Source: Exophiala sp. HKRS030 (taxonomy: Eukaryota > Ascomycota > Eurotiomycetes > Chaetothyriales > Herpotrichiellaceae). From it: 64,000 nt of DNA. Made by a program: the position numbers and the translations under genes. Below are positions 1-8,420 of this stretch, one piece after another; position 1 is the first letter of the stretch, and every line of letters begins with the position of its first letter. The DNA lies in NCBI GenBank assembly GCA_023897205.1, contig JAHWDD010000006.1, forward strand, positions 124,001-188,000, read 5' to 3'. The notes under the pieces were generated by a model. That model was not told the origin of the DNA and made no database searches. It was given only the letters and a program-made list of their open reading frames with translations.

Positions 1-896
1 GTCGAAAGCAGAAACCCCTTGCCCCAGATGTCGAAACAGTCCTGCACAACAAGCAGATCAAGGCTCAAGCAGAGGATCGATCGAAAATCTTGCGTGCTCC
101 ATCCTTTCTCCCCCGTGATCCTATCCTCCTCACTCTCATGAACATGCAGAAGAACGGCGATTTTGTGGCTAATGCTATGAATGACGGTCGATCGAGGAAC
201 TGGGCGCCCGAACTACAGGGTTTGTTGTCCTTCGAAATGGTCACTGGATCTGGTGAACGCAAGCGCAAGCGAGACAGTGGCATTGGCGGGCTCAGTGAGG
301 ACGAGCACAGCGAGAAATCACCCAGGTTGGAAGGTCCTGATGATCTTATGGAAGATGAAGGCGTGCAAATCGAGGATTTTGAAGCTCAAATCCCGGAGAT
401 CCCGGTCGATGATGGACTTCGACCACTTACTGGAGACGGCGCGCCAGGATTAGAGGACGTTGTTCCCGGAGAGGACGATGCAGGTATTTTCGATGGAGAC
501 GACACATTTGACGAGACGACAATTCCTCTTCTTCACCCTTCAGAGAGTGGCCCTGTATCTCTCGGCACCAAGCATGCTGTTCACTTATTGCGTGATCATT
601 TGGGTGGCGCAGATGGGTCCCAGACCTCCTCACCTGCGAAGAAGTCGGTACTCCTCACTGAGCTTGTGCCTGAGGGCCGAACCAGCAAGGAAGATGCCAC
701 CAAGATGTTTTTCGAAGTACTTGTGCTGGCAACGAAAGACGCCATCAAGGTTGAGCAGCCGGTAGACAAAGCCAACAAGGAAATGGGTCTGCCTCTGAGA
801 ATTCGAGCAAAGAGAGGACTCTGGGGCAGCTGGGCTGAGACGAGCCCGGGCGATGATCCTACTGCCACATCACAGCAAGTTGAGGCCACGGCATAA
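1..896 (+). CDS. rad21: Cohesin kleisin subunit Rad21/Scc1, C-terminal part (5' end outside window)
   Basis: The frame is open from base 3 and ends with TAA at 894-896, giving 297 visible residues. The last ~70 residues form the kleisin C-terminal winged helix that binds the SMC1 head, including the block SVLLTELVPEG, an alpha-helical stretch and the closing LPLRIRAKRGLWGSWAE. Before it lies a long acidic, disordered linker with KRKR and PRLEG segments, typical of the separase-cleaved middle of Rad21. Cohesin holds sister chromatids together and shapes chromatin loops in the nucleus. The family assignment rests on the C-terminal domain. The meiotic paralogue Rec8 is the alternative, but the strong winged-helix match and long acidic linker fit the mitotic form better. 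The N-terminal SMC3-binding domain lies upstream of the window. Confidence 0.88.
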   Translation, partial: RKQKPLAPDVETVLHNKQIKAQAEDRSKILRAPSFLPRDPILLTLMNMQKNGDFVANAMNDGRSRNWAPELQGLLSFEMVTGSGERKRKRDSGIGGLSEDEHSEKSPRLEGPDDLMEDEGVQIEDFEAQIPEIPVDDGLRPLTGDGAPGLEDVVPGEDDAGIFDGDDTFDETTIPLLHPSESGPVSLGTKHAVHLLRDHLGGADGSQTSSPAKKSVLLTELVPEGRTSKEDATKMFFEVLVLATKDAIKVEQPVDKANKEMGLPLRIRAKRGLWGSWAETSPGDDPTATSQQVEATA

Positions 897-1284
897 GTCG
901 GCCGGATCTTGATGCTGGTGTTTTATGAGCAGTACGAATTTGTTCTTGGATTCAATTGAATTTTGGGCGGGGCTTGCAACTGTTGTATACTTACTGGGCT
1001 TGGAGTTGAATTTTGAACGGCACGAAAAGGGTCTTGGGGATGAACAGGATTGAGTATCAGAATCAGCGAAGGCGCCTTTTGGATTAGATAGGTGGTGGGC
1101 GATGGGATGATGTTGGCGGGCCCATACAAGTTTTGATGTGCTTCCGCCAACTCATATCAGTCTTCTATAGCAATTGGAATGAACTTGGGTCCGCGGACGC
1201 AGACGCTCTCTTTAACCATTCATATATCTGGCTCTGCGCATCTACGAAAAGACTTTTGATTATGCATTAATGTCCTTCTTTATT
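897..1284. other. Intergenic, convergent 3' ends of rad21 and taz1
   Basis: No gene is seen. The stretch holds the 3' untranslated sequences of two convergent genes. It is T/G-rich on the plus strand just after the rad21 stop. Confidence 0.6.
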
Positions 1285-2694
1285 CTATACATCCTTTACC
1301 CAGCTGCCATCGTCCATCCTGCCCTCTCGTTTGGGGCCCTCCCTCAGCCACGTCTCGGCCACGCCAGACTTGGGATCCTCGTCCGGTAGGCCACGGGACC
1401 GTCTCACGTCGAGCACTGCATTCCGTACCCGCCTTGTGCACTCCTTGCGCAATTCGACGGCCTCTGGGTGAGTCTTCAGTGTCTCTGGCACGACGCCCAG
1501 CATGAGTTCATCCCAGTGACTGTGGCCGCTCGCTCGGGCGTCCTTATCGACCAGTTCGCGCCACCTCTTGCGCAGGTCTCCAAACATCTCTTCCACGTCG
1601 AGCTCCTTGCCGAACGTGACGGTTATATTCTTGCCTATCCTCGGCAGAAAGCGAGGGAACGTCCGACTTTCGTGCATGACCTGGTCGGTCCCTTCGATGA
1701 ACATGGGCACCACGTCCGGGGCTTCGAGGGGTTCGAGGATCAGCCTTGCCACCCCCCATTTGAAGTATCTCATCGTCTGATCTTCGGCTTGATGGATCAT
1801 GCCCTCGGGGAAGATGTGGACCCAGCTGTACGCGTTGCTGGCGTAGCGGGAGGGGGCGTGATACCACCGCACGTCATTGGGTTGCGAAAGGTAGGCGGGC
1901 GAGGGCGCAACGTCGGAGAAGGGGTCGACGCAGTCCCTTGGCCAGCTGGGTTCAGGGTGCGTATGTTGTCGCGAACGTTGTGGACTGCTGAACGGGCACA
2001 GGGCAGCGTTTTCGGACGAGATCTGTGAGAAGAGACGCACCCCCTCGGTCATGGTGGCCTGGAAGAGTCCGCCGTAGGGGGAATGGGCACTGCGGTGGGT
2101 GGGTAGAACCTGTCCCATGGTGAAGAAGTGCGACAAGGGGGCATTCTGGAAGCAGATGTCGTGACTGCCAAAGGACCACCGGTGGTTCATGTAACCATGG
2201 ACCGCGGCGAACGACAAGGGGATGACGCCCCATATCAGAGGGTCGTCCATGACCGAGATGTGGTTGGAAACGGTCAACAGACCTTTGCGGCGCGTCTTGT
2301 AGTCCGAGCGAGACTTGAGGAGGTCGAGGAACCGAGGGAGGCCGTGGACTTCGGTCTTGTTCAGGCCGTAGAGGAAGGCGCGCGTCAGGGCCGAGACGGC
2401 GAGGAGGGTCTGGTGAGTCGCCGCACGCCAAAACAGGCTGGGTTGCTCTGCATTGGGGTAGTAGAGGTAGTCATCGTAGTCGCGGGAGACCATTGAAGCT
2501 GCAGGAGAAGGAGAAGGAGGAGGAGGAGGAGGAGGAGGTTTACTGACGGGATCCGTCATCCATCGAGCCCGCGACGACAATACAGTACGCAAGGCGCTGC
2601 GCACAGCAGGGAGCATCAAACAACGAAAAGAATTTCTGATCGCAAGACCCAGACAAGAGTAACTCCGTATTGTTCCCCGAAAAAAAGTGACCAA
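1285..2694 (-). CDS. taz1: Tafazzin, mitochondrial phospholipid-lysophospholipid transacylase
   Basis: One uninterrupted 469-codon frame. The acyltransferase signature NHISVMDD (residues 144-151, HX4D with H145 and D150) is followed by FPEGM (295-299) and a conserved GTD loop in FIEGTDQVMHES. These mark the PlsC-like fold of tafazzin, which remodels cardiolipin acyl chains on mitochondrial membranes facing the intermembrane space. The first 45 residues are rich in Arg and lack Asp/Glu, like a presequence. A polyproline run follows, then the usual tafazzin opening DYDDYLYYPN. Met46 (base 2559) and Met68 (base 2493) are therefore alternative starts. A family-typical insertion with poor conservation lies between residues ~235 and 280. 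The gene is divergent from mrpl31, whose product also acts in mitochondria. Confidence 0.92.
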   Translation of the reverse strand: MVTFFRGTIRSYSCLGLAIRNSFRCLMLPAVRSALRTVLSSRARWMTDPVSKPPPPPPPPSPSPAASMVSRDYDDYLYYPNAEQPSLFWRAATHQTLLAVSALTRAFLYGLNKTEVHGLPRFLDLLKSRSDYKTRRKGLLTVSNHISVMDDPLIWGVIPLSFAAVHGYMNHRWSFGSHDICFQNAPLSHFFTMGQVLPTHRSAHSPYGGLFQATMTEGVRLFSQISSENAALCPFSSPQRSRQHTHPEPSWPRDCVDPFSDVAPSPAYLSQPNDVRWYHAPSRYASNAYSWVHIFPEGMIHQAEDQTMRYFKWGVARLILEPLEAPDVVPMFIEGTDQVMHESRTFPRFLPRIGKNITVTFGKELDVEEMFGDLRKRWRELVDKDARASGHSHWDELMLGVVPETLKTHPEAVELRKECTRRVRNAVLDVRRSRGLPDEDPKSGVAETWLREGPKREGRMDDGSWVKDV

Positions 2695-2895
2695 GGAGGC
2701 TCAAGTCTGTACGGGAGTGAAAGCTGGAGCGCACCGCATTGGCTGCCACTCCGAAGCTCCGTCTCCAATTTTCTCTAATTTCGTATCCGTACAGTACAAT
2801 CGAACAACTTCATCCTGCGAACCTGCGCATTCCAGATTCCGTAGGGAGTATCCCACAACTCGCGTCTAAGACAGAGCTCACATCTGTGAAGCATC
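2695..2895. promoter_or_regulatory. Shared divergent promoter taz1 / mrpl31 with a reversed CCAAT box
   Basis: About 200 bp separates the two ATGs if taz1 starts at its first Met. ATTGG (CCAAT on the minus strand) sits at 2738-2742. CCAAT boxes bind the HAP/CBC complex, which controls many respiratory and mitochondrial genes in fungi. A functional role here is inference from one pentamer. Confidence 0.35.
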
Positions 2896-3345
2896 ATGTT
2901 CAAACCTACATCCCCCTTATCGGGAGGTCTTCTATGGTATGATCGTCTCCTTTCCCGTCCTCAAATTCGATGGATGGCATTGCTGACCGCGACGGCTGCA
3001 GGAAAATCCCATGGCGACTATCCTCGATGCAAAAAGCACGACAACGAAAACGACTGAAGCTGGTCGACAAGGTCGTCGATACGGTCAGCATGGCTCTGCA
3101 AAACAATGGCGGTATGACGGCAAAGGCCGTGGACAGATGGTATCAAGAGATGCCCCGAGAAGAGGAGATGCTTCCCAAGGACAAGTACACAATCTTTGAT
3201 CGAAAAGAGAAGAGATATCGAAAGGGAATTCACAGTACGCTACTCACTCCAGGAATTTGCCTGCTAGCTCGTTAATATTTTTCTTTTTTCAGAACTTCCA
3301 AAGTGGACAAGAGTCAGTCAGCGACTCAACCCACCTGGCTTCTAG
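2896..3345 (+). CDS. mrpl31: Mitochondrial large-subunit ribosomal protein mL60 (MRPL31)
   Basis: Three exons: 2896-2936, 3002-3234 and 3293-3345, with introns 2937-3001 and 3235-3292. They join in phase to 108 residues. The product opens MFKPTSPLSGGLLWKIPWRL, carries DKYTIFDRKEKRYRKGIHKL across the second intron and closes with RLNPPGF. These are the hallmark ends and core of fungal mL60. The protein is a small basic component of the mitochondrial 54S subunit. Length and composition (many Lys/Arg, no inserts) match the family. The first exon encodes fewer than 14 codons, so automated callers can easily lose the start. The gene is divergent from taz1. Confidence 0.93.
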
Positions 3346-4061
3346 GTCGAGACTCAGGCGGCCGGATTATATACATATGGACGGACTCTTCCTGCCTGGC
3401 TTCTGGATCCTCCAGGTTCCTCTGGATGACGCCAAAGGAGATTCTCAGTCTCGCAGTGGCACCGCCGTGGCCATCCCATTTTCGCATTCACTTTGTACAA
3501 AATTGTAGGATCGCGAATTTAGCATTCAGCGGAGTACGATAAAATCATCAGCGAGCCATAAGTCACTTGTGTGAGCAGGAGATCAAAGCAACCTAAGTAT
3601 CCCGGGTATGGAACGAAAACATCATCAATCCGCGAGCAAGTCAACTTGATACCCCAGGTTGCACTCTCATGATGGGAAGTTTGCGTCAGAAGTTTGGGCT
3701 ATCTGTACGAATATGGCCGGCAAGTTGGCCAACGAGCAGCAATGGAGCGAAGGAAATTGGCAAAGCTGCGCCCAAATCGCGGTGGGAGGAAACGTTTATG
3801 TCGTGTTTTATGAGCACCTTTTCATCGGAATGTCTTCAGACTTCTGGAACTAGAGGACGATAACTCTGTACAAAAGCAGCGTCGGCCTCTGTGCATTTTA
3901 GGCATGATTGGGTTGATGACATCAAGGCATCTCTGCCTGCAGTCATCTACACATTCAACACACTTCCAAAATAACTTGTATACACTTCTTATCGACCCGT
4001 GGTTATACTTCTCTTCTCCTTCATTTCTCTTCTCTTGGACCTATATTCTTCTACGTGATAG
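3346..4061. other. Intergenic, mrpl31 3' flank and promoter of the next gene
   Basis: No supported gene. The last ~150 bp are pyrimidine-rich (CTTCTCTTCTCC-type runs before 4060), as in many fungal 5' leaders. Confidence 0.55.
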
Positions 4062-5633
4062 ATGCCCAAAAAGCATCAACAAAAGGCGCTTCTAACCAAA
4101 CCGCAATCGAGCACGCCACATACTCTGTCGTCGTCTTCCAAGGCCTCCCACGCCCACAATGAACCTGCACAACGAAGTGTCAACGATCTGATCCGCGAGT
4201 CCAGGCTTCTCCAGAGGAGAAATGAACCTCGACCTCCGGCCGCGCCGGCCAATACCGCTGCTTCTATTCCTCCTGCTCTGAGAAGTGTGCTCGATCTGCC
4301 TCCTCCTCCTGCACCTGTCCTCCCCCAGGTCCGTTCCAACAATGGTCCTAGCCGTCTGCGGCGCATACCTGGGCCACCGCCACCTCGCAGCTGGCTGACC
4401 GACAGCATCCATGCCCCGGCTTTGGTGAGGGCTGCTAGTACTACGGCCGGTTATCATACCGAAGGAGGAGGCGGGCAACGAATCCAAGTCCGGACGAGCA
4501 AGTTGCCCGGCTGCTCATTCCCTCCCGCCAGATCGCTGCAGCATTTGACGCTGAAGAAGATCGCCAGCAACTGGTCCTGGCACGTTGAAAATGATCAACT
4601 TTATTTCCCAGCTGTGCCCGCGAATTTGAAGGAGACGCTTCTAAGTTATATTGCTGTCTACAACGAGGCCCCGATCAATCCCCTTCGGCCACTATTTCTC
4701 AATGATTATAATAATGACCCGGAAGATCGCATCGAGGTGCACCGACTCGATTTGAGTAATGGTCTTGGTTTGTGGACTACATTCAAGCAACTCGAGCGTG
4801 ACTTGGTAACGAAGCAGGTACCGGCAACAAAGTCCGACGCCGCTTCTACACAATCTGCCTGGTCGTCCGAGGCATTGGATAGTTGGGACGCAGAGTCTGA
4901 CATCGGCGATGCATCAAATTCGCTGCCTCTTACAGGCCCAAAAGCCACAGTAAATTTTGTCAATCTGAAGCACCTATCACTTGCTGTCTCACCGGCAAAC
5001 ATAAAGGTAGCATCATGGTCTTCAATGCTTTCGCTGGCCGCGGAACTTCGCACACTGACATCGCTATCGCTGGCTTACTGGCCCCAGCCAACGCTCACAC
5101 CCAATGCCGCATCGACCAGAGCTGTTTTACACGTCCCTGGCTCTCCCTCGGTGGTTTATGGTGGCTCTGACATGTACACAGCCTACGACGACAACTGGAG
5201 AGAGGCTGCAGGAATCCTTCGTACCCTGAGTAGGTCTTTATACTGCCTGGAATGGCTTGACCTCACGGGCTGTGGTGATTGGTATGCTGCTTTGAAGTGG
5301 CGGCCCGAATCCTCCGAATCGTCTTCTCCTCAAAGGTATGGGCCTGAGTGGAACTCTGGTTGGAGGGGGCTTGAAAAGCTCATCCTGGATGTTGGCTGGA
5401 AACCTCTGGTCCCGGCGGTCCAGGATAGTCAGTTGATACCGGACCAGCCACCTTGGGACATTGAGCATGAGCGCAGAACATATCGATACAATAAAGAGAG
5501 GCAACGGCATGGTGAGATACGCAATATGGCACAATCAGTGTCCAAGTACTTGCGCGCAATCCGGAAGGAATGCGGAGGAAGGTGGATCGATGTTGAAATT
5601 GGCGAAGAACTCCCTCAATTGGACTTTGTATAG
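4062..5633 (+). CDS. Conserved-looking LRR-like protein of unknown function
   Basis: A single-exon frame of 523 codons. Residues 1-120 are Pro/Ser/Arg-rich and probably disordered. The rest looks globular. Leucine-rich-repeat-like strands are visible: LKHLSLAV, LTSLSLAYWP, LEWLDLTGC and LEKLILDVG, spaced irregularly through residues ~295-440. The C-terminal tail has a basic, amphipathic segment (RRTYRYNKERQRHGEIR). I do not recognise a named family; the LRR-like pattern suggests a protein-binding role, which is inference. Codon use and composition look like those of the neighbouring housekeeping genes, and the frame is intact, so a real gene is likely. It converges on the SRAP gene with only 53 bp between the stop codons. 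Confidence 0.78.
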   Translation: MPKKHQQKALLTKPQSSTPHTLSSSSKASHAHNEPAQRSVNDLIRESRLLQRRNEPRPPAAPANTAASIPPALRSVLDLPPPPAPVLPQVRSNNGPSRLRRIPGPPPPRSWLTDSIHAPALVRAASTTAGYHTEGGGGQRIQVRTSKLPGCSFPPARSLQHLTLKKIASNWSWHVENDQLYFPAVPANLKETLLSYIAVYNEAPINPLRPLFLNDYNNDPEDRIEVHRLDLSNGLGLWTTFKQLERDLVTKQVPATKSDAASTQSAWSSEALDSWDAESDIGDASNSLPLTGPKATVNFVNLKHLSLAVSPANIKVASWSSMLSLAAELRTLTSLSLAYWPQPTLTPNAASTRAVLHVPGSPSVVYGGSDMYTAYDDNWREAAGILRTLSRSLYCLEWLDLTGCGDWYAALKWRPESSESSSPQRYGPEWNSGWRGLEKLILDVGWKPLVPAVQDSQLIPDQPPWDIEHERRTYRYNKERQRHGEIRNMAQSVSKYLRAIRKECGGRWIDVEIGEELPQLDFV

Positions 5634-5686
5634 TGAGCACATAGGTCCAAGAATCGGCCGAAGCCATTCTGGCGCAGAGTCAAACA

Positions 5687-6946
5687 TTACTTGCTGAAGA
5701 AATTGGTTATTCGCTGTGTCCCTGTCTCGGTCTTCTTCGCCGGACTGCTTTTGAGGGTCATTTCTTTGTTGCTAGTGGCACTTCTTGGCTTTTTGGCCAC
5801 GGATTTCACTGGTGATGTAGATTTGATAGGTAGGGGTGCCACTTTTGCATGCTTCTTAGTAGGAGATTCACCATCGTCTTCCTCGGAACGATGCCGCTTC
5901 TCGCCAGGACTGGGTTGGAGAGAATCCGAAGGAATAGGCAACGGCGCTTTTGTCTCGCTCCCATCATGATCTACCGTGACGAGGCGTGACTCGTCGGGTT
6001 CCTCCTCCAGCTTGGGGTTTTTCGTTTTTTGTTTGTTTGCGTTGCCAAAGAAGTTGGCAATGTTCTTCTTGTTATCCTTGCTATCCACAGGGACGATGAA
6101 ATTGGGGGAATTGTTGCCGACCTTTCCCACCGCACTATCGACGGGGTAACATAACAACTCACCGTCGTAGGGTTTAAGGATGGCCTGCAATTCCTGGGAC
6201 CACTTGTTCTTGGTAGGGTCCAACCAGATTTTCATGGCGTCAGTCCCGGGGTCCAGTATGACGGGCATCCGGTCGTGGAGGAAGTTGAGTTGTTTGTTGG
6301 AGTCGGTGGTGATGATGGTGTACGTGTAGAGTTTGTCCTCCGAGTCTTCGTACTTGACACAGTCCCAGAGACCGGCGAAACACATCAGGTTGCCGTCCTT
6401 GCGCTTCACAAAGTGAGGGACTTTTTCTTTACCCCCGGGACCTTTCTTCAGCCACTCATAGAAGCCCTGTGCGATGACCAGGCACCTCTTCCTTTGTTTC
6501 ATCGTGTTCCACATGCCTCGACTCTCCACGAGTGAATCGTCCCTGCAGTTGATGGTCCGTAAGATGGAGCCATATTCGGGAGACCGTTTGGTCCAGAATG
6601 GGATCAAGCCCCATTTCATCACCTTGAGTTCATACTTGTAAGGAGATGACGATTGGCTTGATGGAGGTTGGTCCTGGTCCTGGGCATGGTCCTGATTATG
6701 GTCTGCTCCACCAGGTGTGGTGGTGGTGGCGGCGGTTGTATTGTCGGTGTTGGCTTCGACCTCGGCGTCCCCAACGCCATGGTCAGGTACTTCTGCACGA
6801 TAAACTAAGCCATAAGAGCCGGGTGGGAAATTGTAAGTCTCACGGGCTTCGTCGTCCGCAGGGGCATCATCTACGGGAAGACCTTGCTGTTGTAAGTGAT
6901 ATCGAACGAACGCTGCACGGATTCCCAAGGCATATCGCCCGCACAT
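5687..6946 (-). CDS. SRAP-domain protein (HMCES/YedK family), abasic-site DNA-protein crosslinker
   Basis: A single exon of 419 codons. Met1 is followed by Cys2 (MCGRYALG), the nucleophile that forms a thiazolidine crosslink with abasic sites in single-stranded DNA once Met1 is removed. Other family landmarks are YNFPPGS (Asn39), WGLIPFW (112-118), the NCRDD loop (133-137), GFYEW with the catalytic-type Glu164, and LHDRMPVIL with His224. The family shields abasic sites at replication forks. The domain spans about residues 1-290, interrupted at 55-105 by an Asp/Thr/Gln-rich insert. A disordered Lys/Ser-rich tail follows. Two PIP-like boxes are visible, KKNIANFF (293-300) and TQRITNFF (410-417), suggesting PCNA contact (inference). 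Confidence 0.93.
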   Translation of the reverse strand: MCGRYALGIRAAFVRYHLQQQGLPVDDAPADDEARETYNFPPGSYGLVYRAEVPDHGVGDAEVEANTDNTTAATTTTPGGADHNQDHAQDQDQPPSSQSSSPYKYELKVMKWGLIPFWTKRSPEYGSILRTINCRDDSLVESRGMWNTMKQRKRCLVIAQGFYEWLKKGPGGKEKVPHFVKRKDGNLMCFAGLWDCVKYEDSEDKLYTYTIITTDSNKQLNFLHDRMPVILDPGTDAMKIWLDPTKNKWSQELQAILKPYDGELLCYPVDSAVGKVGNNSPNFIVPVDSKDNKKNIANFFGNANKQKTKNPKLEEEPDESRLVTVDHDGSETKAPLPIPSDSLQPSPGEKRHRSEEDDGESPTKKHAKVAPLPIKSTSPVKSVAKKPRSATSNKEMTLKSSPAKKTETGTQRITNFFSK

Positions 6947-8420
6947 GGTTGGTTGGTAGACCGGATCGTTGTTAGCGACGATGGTTTGGCTTGGTTCACT
7001 GGGATTCTCCAGGCATATGCGTCATGAAACATTTCTTCACAGGTTCGTGCTGCAAATACTGTAGGAAGGATGTTGTTGAATCGGCGTTGACGATCTGATG
7101 TTTTACCTAATGAGGTACGGAATAGGCATGGGAGCCTAGATGACGAGACGAAGAAAGTCAGCAGTCTGACTAAACAATGGTTGAGCGTACCGGTACTCAC
7201 ACGCTCATACTCTGTAGGAGCGAAGGGACCAGTCAGACAAGTTCAAATTCTTTGCAGCGCGACCGAAACCCAATAACTCGCAGCGGGTCAAACGGCAATC
7301 AAAAGTCTGGCGCCACATTATTGACTGGGGAAGTTTCCCTTCTTCGACCGTTTTTCTCGACGGGCATTCCATGCAGGTGTCTTCACCTAATAAACTACGA
7401 CGTGCATAGGGTGACATGTATACCGTATCGTTGCCCAGTGGGTGCTTGTAGCCCAGAGCCTATTACTGTACTCCGTACAGTACAATAATTCCATACTCCG
7501 TACTCGTACGGAGTACTCGGTGGCTGATTACAAGACAGACTTCCAAGAAGCTACTCGGGTAGCCACTCGTGCAATTCCACACCCCCTGTCGACATCCCTG
7601 TCCCTATAGAATTGAATCCACCCGCAGATTGAACCATCTTGAAACCTGTGATGGAATACCAATTATTCAGGCTCTCCTCTCCTCGTACTCCATAGTAGGC
7701 AACATCAAAGTTGTCAGTGGTCTGGTAGAAGAACCACTCCCAGCTTGGAGAATTATCTAGACAGAGTCCATGGGCAGCTTCAAAACTGTCAAGAAAAAGA
7801 CATGAAAAAAAAAGCCCATCTTACCCTCCCGAAGCCCCAATTAAGTCCCATGGCAAAATACGGCGGCCCCTTTTATTGATTCGCTCGTTACGAGTAGTCC
7901 GCAATGTTCCTGAATCTAGGGGAATCCGTCCGTGGCCTCTGACTCGCTGCCTTGGACAACTGAGTCCCCAGTTCAATTCAATTCAACTCCCTCTCTGTAC
8001 TGTACGGAGTACCTTCGTACCTCACAGGCTCTCACAACTTTTTGTTACTCTCTTTCCAACTGCTTCCTTTCCTTCTCTTCTCCTTCCTGTCATTCTTTCC
8101 TTTTACCTCGCTGTCGTCGTCTTGGTCCCGCCATCTTTCTTCTCTTCCAACATTCGCTTTACTTATTTGCATCTTTTATTCGCTCGTTATCTTCACCACA
8201 CTCGCTATCCCTTGTTTCAAGGGCTCACTCGTTGATTTTAACCAGCACTTCATATTCAGACTCATCCCTTTCTTTTTTCGTACAGATCCGATCCGAAACA
8301 CACAAGTCCATCGACTCAGCCTTGGCCGATCCTTCTCCTCATCGTCCAACTTGCCTGTCCCGCCCTTGAAAGTGTTGTCCTTGGACCTGGTTCTGAGGGC
8401 ACGACAAACTGGAGCCCCTT
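6947..8420. other. Intergenic, divergent promoters of the SRAP gene and nrd1
   Basis: No gene supported. Several TACTCCGTA-type motifs occur (7468-7482, 7494-7515, 8002-8012). Bases ~8040-8300 are strongly pyrimidine-rich on the plus strand (TCTCTTTCC, CTTCTCTTCTCC). This probably forms the promoter and long 5' leader of nrd1. Confidence 0.55.
7494..7515. repeat. Perfect inverted repeat, TACTCCGTAC / GTACGGAGTA
   Basis: Two 10-bp arms (7494-7503 and 7506-7515) are exactly complementary with a 2-nt spacer. It is one of many copies of the same motif in the intergenic DNA of this window. Confidence 0.9.
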
